A stretch of 6,167 bases of DNA from Acidobacteriota bacterium. Its GTDB lineage: Bacteria > Acidobacteriota > Holophagae > Thermotomaculales > Thermotomaculaceae. The notes below the pieces were generated by a model. It had not been told where the DNA came from. It did no database searches and saw only the letters and a list, made by a program, of their open reading frames with translations. This document shows, one piece after another, positions 4,657 to 6,167 of the stretch. The DNA lies in NCBI GenBank assembly GCA_003650445.1, contig QMQE01000153.1, positions 1 through 6,167 of the forward strand, read 5' to 3'. Both the position numbers and the translations under genes were made by a program. Position 1 is the first letter of the stretch. Every line of letters begins with the position of its first letter.

Positions 4657-6167
4657 ATGGCAAACGGATTATTCAAAGTCCCGACACCGGTCAATGAACC
4701 CATTAAATCATACCGGCCGGGCTCACCGGAGCGAAAAAGCCTGAAGAATAAATTGAAAGAACTGAAATCCACGGAAATTGAAATTCCGCTGATCATCGGC
4801 GGGAGAGAAGTCCGCACTGGAAACATGGGCAAAGTGGTTATGCCCCACAACCATTCCCACGTACTGGCCACCTACCACAAGGCAGGTGAAAAAGAAGTGA
4901 GCATGGCGGTGGAAGCCGCAAACAAGGCCCGGAAGGAATGGGCTGCCATGCCCTGGGAACACCGCGTAGCGGTTTTTCTACGGATGGGTGAACTGCTGGC
5001 AGGGCCATATCGTGACCTGCTCAACGCCGCCACAATGCTGAACCAGAGCAAGAATCCCTTCCAGGCTGAAATTGATTCAGCATGCGAACTAATCGACTTT
5101 TTCCGGTTCAATTCCCACTACGCGTCACAAATTTACAGCGACCAGCCCATGTATTCCCCAACCGGCATGTGGAACCGGCTGGAACACCGGGGACTGGAAG
5201 GATTCATTTTTGCGGTAACCCCGTTCAACTTCACTTCCATTGCGGGAAACCTGCCCACAGCACCGACACTCATGGGCAACGTATCGCTCTGGAAACCGGC
5301 ATCATCCGCCGTTTTTTCTGCATACCAGCTGATGAAACTCTTCATGGAAGCCGGTATCCCCGATGGCGTTGTCAACTTCATTCCTGGCTCCGGCGGGCAG
5401 GTGGGCAATCCGGTATTGGCAAGCCCCTACCTTGCGGGCATCCATTTCACCGGCAGCACCGCCACCTTCCAGAGCATGTGGAAAACGGTTGGCAACAACA
5501 TCTCTAACTACAAATCCTATCCCCGTATTGTCGGCGAAACCGGTGGAAAAGACTTTATCTTCGCACATGCTTCAGCCAATGCGGACGAACTGATAACAGC
5601 CATCGTTCGTGGGGCGTTCGAATACCAGGGGCAGAAATGCTCCGCAGCGTCCCGGGCCTACATCCCCGAATCCCTGTGGTCCAGAATCAAGGACAAGCTC
5701 GTGGACACTGTCAAGAGCCTGAAAATGGGAGACGTGGAAGACTTCACCAACTTTGTAAACGCTGTCATTGACCGGGGTGCCTACGAAACCATCAAATCCT
5801 ACATTGACTACGCCAAAGCCGCCTCCGACGCGGAGATTCTTATCGGCGGCAACTGTGACGACAGCACCGGCTACTTCATTGAGCCCACAGTCATTCTCAC
5901 CGACAATCCCCACTTCAAAACCATTGAAGAAGAGATTTTTGGCCCTGTTATTACAATCTATGTGTACAAAGACAGCGAATTTGAAGAAACACTGGAACTC
6001 TGCGACACCACATCCCCCTATGCCCTCACCGGCGCCATCATGGGCCACGACCGGGCAGCTGTCGTTCAGGCGGAACGGGCATTGGTTCACGCAGCCGGTA
6101 ACTTCTACATCAACGACAAACCTACCGGAGCGGTGGTCGGTCAGCAGCCATTCGGCGGCGGCAGGGC
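4657..6167 (+). CDS. pruA: 1-pyrroline-5-carboxylate dehydrogenase (L-glutamate gamma-semialdehyde dehydrogenase), 3' end outside window
   Basis: This cytoplasmic enzyme oxidises P5C/glutamate semialdehyde to glutamate with NAD+, the second step of proline catabolism. The window holds 503 codons plus two bases and no stop. Full-length relatives are about 540 residues, so roughly 40 are missing. The aldehyde dehydrogenase signatures are all present: TPFNFTS with the catalytic-site Asn191, WKPA with Lys213 for cofactor binding, FTGST at 264-268, GETGGKD with general-base Glu294, and GQKCSAASR with nucleophile Cys328. EEIFGPV follows at 425-431 and QQPFGGGR at 496-503. The N-terminal segment (VPTPVNEPIKSYRPGSPER) and the short FEYQGQKCSA context are typical of the stand-alone 'group 1' P5CDH also found in mitochondria (ALDH4A1), not the PutA-fused form. 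No proline dehydrogenase gene is in the window; it may lie downstream. The hairpin and repeats upstream suggest a transcription unit separate from the lipase. Confidence 0.95.
   Translation, partial: MANGLFKVPTPVNEPIKSYRPGSPERKSLKNKLKELKSTEIEIPLIIGGREVRTGNMGKVVMPHNHSHVLATYHKAGEKEVSMAVEAANKARKEWAAMPWEHRVAVFLRMGELLAGPYRDLLNAATMLNQSKNPFQAEIDSACELIDFFRFNSHYASQIYSDQPMYSPTGMWNRLEHRGLEGFIFAVTPFNFTSIAGNLPTAPTLMGNVSLWKPASSAVFSAYQLMKLFMEAGIPDGVVNFIPGSGGQVGNPVLASPYLAGIHFTGSTATFQSMWKTVGNNISNYKSYPRIVGETGGKDFIFAHASANADELITAIVRGAFEYQGQKCSAASRAYIPESLWSRIKDKLVDTVKSLKMGDVEDFTNFVNAVIDRGAYETIKSYIDYAKAASDAEILIGGNCDDSTGYFIEPTVILTDNPHFKTIEEEIFGPVITIYVYKDSEFEETLELCDTTSPYALTGAIMGHDRAAVVQAERALVHAAGNFYINDKPTGAVVGQQPFGGGR

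Noticed and set aside
5572..6090. Minus-strand open frame of 172 codons inside pruA
   Set aside because: It is antisense to catalytic motifs of a conserved dehydrogenase and shows no recognisable domain.

Overview
The window comes from a diderm (Gram-negative-type) bacterium. Two of its four genes encode apparent outer-membrane beta-barrel proteins with signal peptides and C-terminal phenylalanines. The sequence does not settle the lineage. Base composition looks moderate, ribosome binding sites are strong, and the intergenic DNA is rich in repeats. The aldehyde dehydrogenase resembles the long 'group 1' P5C dehydrogenase type. All four genes are on the + strand. Nothing marks the window as a phage, plasmid or defence island.

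Layout. Positions 1-535 hold no convincing gene. They contain a large imperfect inverted repeat (arms about 1-91 and 283-351) around a core of small dyads, then two overlapping palindromes (413-438) upstream of the first gene. Positions 536-1459 encode a CzcD/ZitB-like cation diffusion facilitator, a probable zinc or other divalent-metal exporter. Positions 1488-2132 encode a small secreted beta-barrel protein that resembles the DUF2490 family. Positions 2206-4422 encode a patatin-like phospholipase fused to a POTRA domain and an Omp85-type barrel (PlpD-like, type Vd secretion). Positions 4423-4656 are intergenic, with a hairpin right after the stop codon, eleven tandem heptamers, and a candidate promoter with an overlapping dyad. 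From 4657 to the right edge runs pruA, 1-pyrroline-5-carboxylate dehydrogenase. It is cut by the window and lacks roughly its last 40 residues.

How the genes may work together. The first three genes are closely spaced (28 and 73 nt) with no obvious terminator between them, so they may be co-transcribed as an envelope-related cluster: an inner-membrane metal exporter, an outer-membrane barrel, and a surface or secreted lipase. A functional link is inference from spacing only. pruA is set apart by the hairpin and repeats, has its own candidate promoter, and belongs to proline catabolism.

I do not see an evidently new multi-gene system. The points most worth a second look are the long inverted-repeat element at the left edge, the heptamer array, the palindromes near the candidate promoters, and the grouping of exporter, barrel and PlpD-like lipase.
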